From an uncultured Muribaculaceae bacterium (GTDB taxonomy: Bacteria > Bacteroidota > Bacteroidia > Bacteroidales > Muribaculaceae), in contig CAJTRC010000093.1 in NCBI GenBank assembly GCA_910578365.1, positions 1-6,045 of the forward strand: a DNA stretch of 6,045 nt, read 5' to 3'. The notes below the pieces were generated by a model. That model was given only the letters and a program-made list of their open reading frames with translations, was not told the origin of the DNA and made no database searches. Positions 5,944 through 6,045 of this stretch are shown here, in pieces. Position numbers and translations under genes: made by a program. Numbering within the stretch: the stretch's first letter is position 1; every line of letters begins with the position of its first letter.

Positions 5944-6045
<102 letters not shown>

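Overview
The window looks like a chromosomal segment of a Bacteroidales bacterium, with a Muribaculaceae-type gut commensal as my best guess. The evidence is exact Bacteroidetes-type promoters (TTTG, 20 bp, TAnnTTTG), A-rich leaders without Shine-Dalgarno sites, a Bacteroidetes-type LuxR regulator and a 5S rRNA of matching type. The family assignment is inference.

Layout, left to right. Positions 1 to about 138 are the end of an insertion sequence, probably IS21-like, carrying regularly spaced GGGGTCA repeats. It has cut off the 3' half of a minus-strand LuxR-type regulator (to 536), whose stop codon is now supplied by the element. An 86-bp intergenic region holds two divergent, overlapping promoters whose -7 elements form one perfect 18-bp palindrome (581-598). 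The plus-strand promoter drives a two-gene operon: a maltose/galactoside-type O-acetyltransferase (623-1189), then an exported DUF1349 protein (1186-1836) joined to it by an ATGA overlap. A hairpin at 1860-1886 closes the operon. Next, on the minus strand, lies a short frameshifted remnant that reads like the C-terminus of a TraX-family membrane protein (1892-2044), not previously called as a gene. It is followed by elongation factor P (efp, 2108-2668, own promoter), a large exported GH2 beta-galactosidase (2737-5787), a strong rRNA-operon terminator (5904-5941) and the 5S rRNA (5944 to the window end). These are all on the minus strand, so a ribosomal RNA operon ends here and the galactosidase begins about 115 bp beyond its terminator.

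Functionally, the GH2 enzyme keeps every active-site residue I could map onto E. coli LacZ and should cleave terminal beta-galactosides outside the cytoplasm, most likely in the periplasm. The acetyltransferase may acetylate sugars. The exported DUF1349 protein has a lectin-like fold by family. The acetyltransferase/DUF1349 pair and the galactosidase are separate transcription units, and no SusC/SusD pair is present, so this is not a complete polysaccharide-utilisation locus in view. I found no convincing new multi-gene system. The observations most worth following are the mirror-image divergent promoter, the insertion-truncated regulator, the TraX remnant and the possible operator in the galactosidase promoter.
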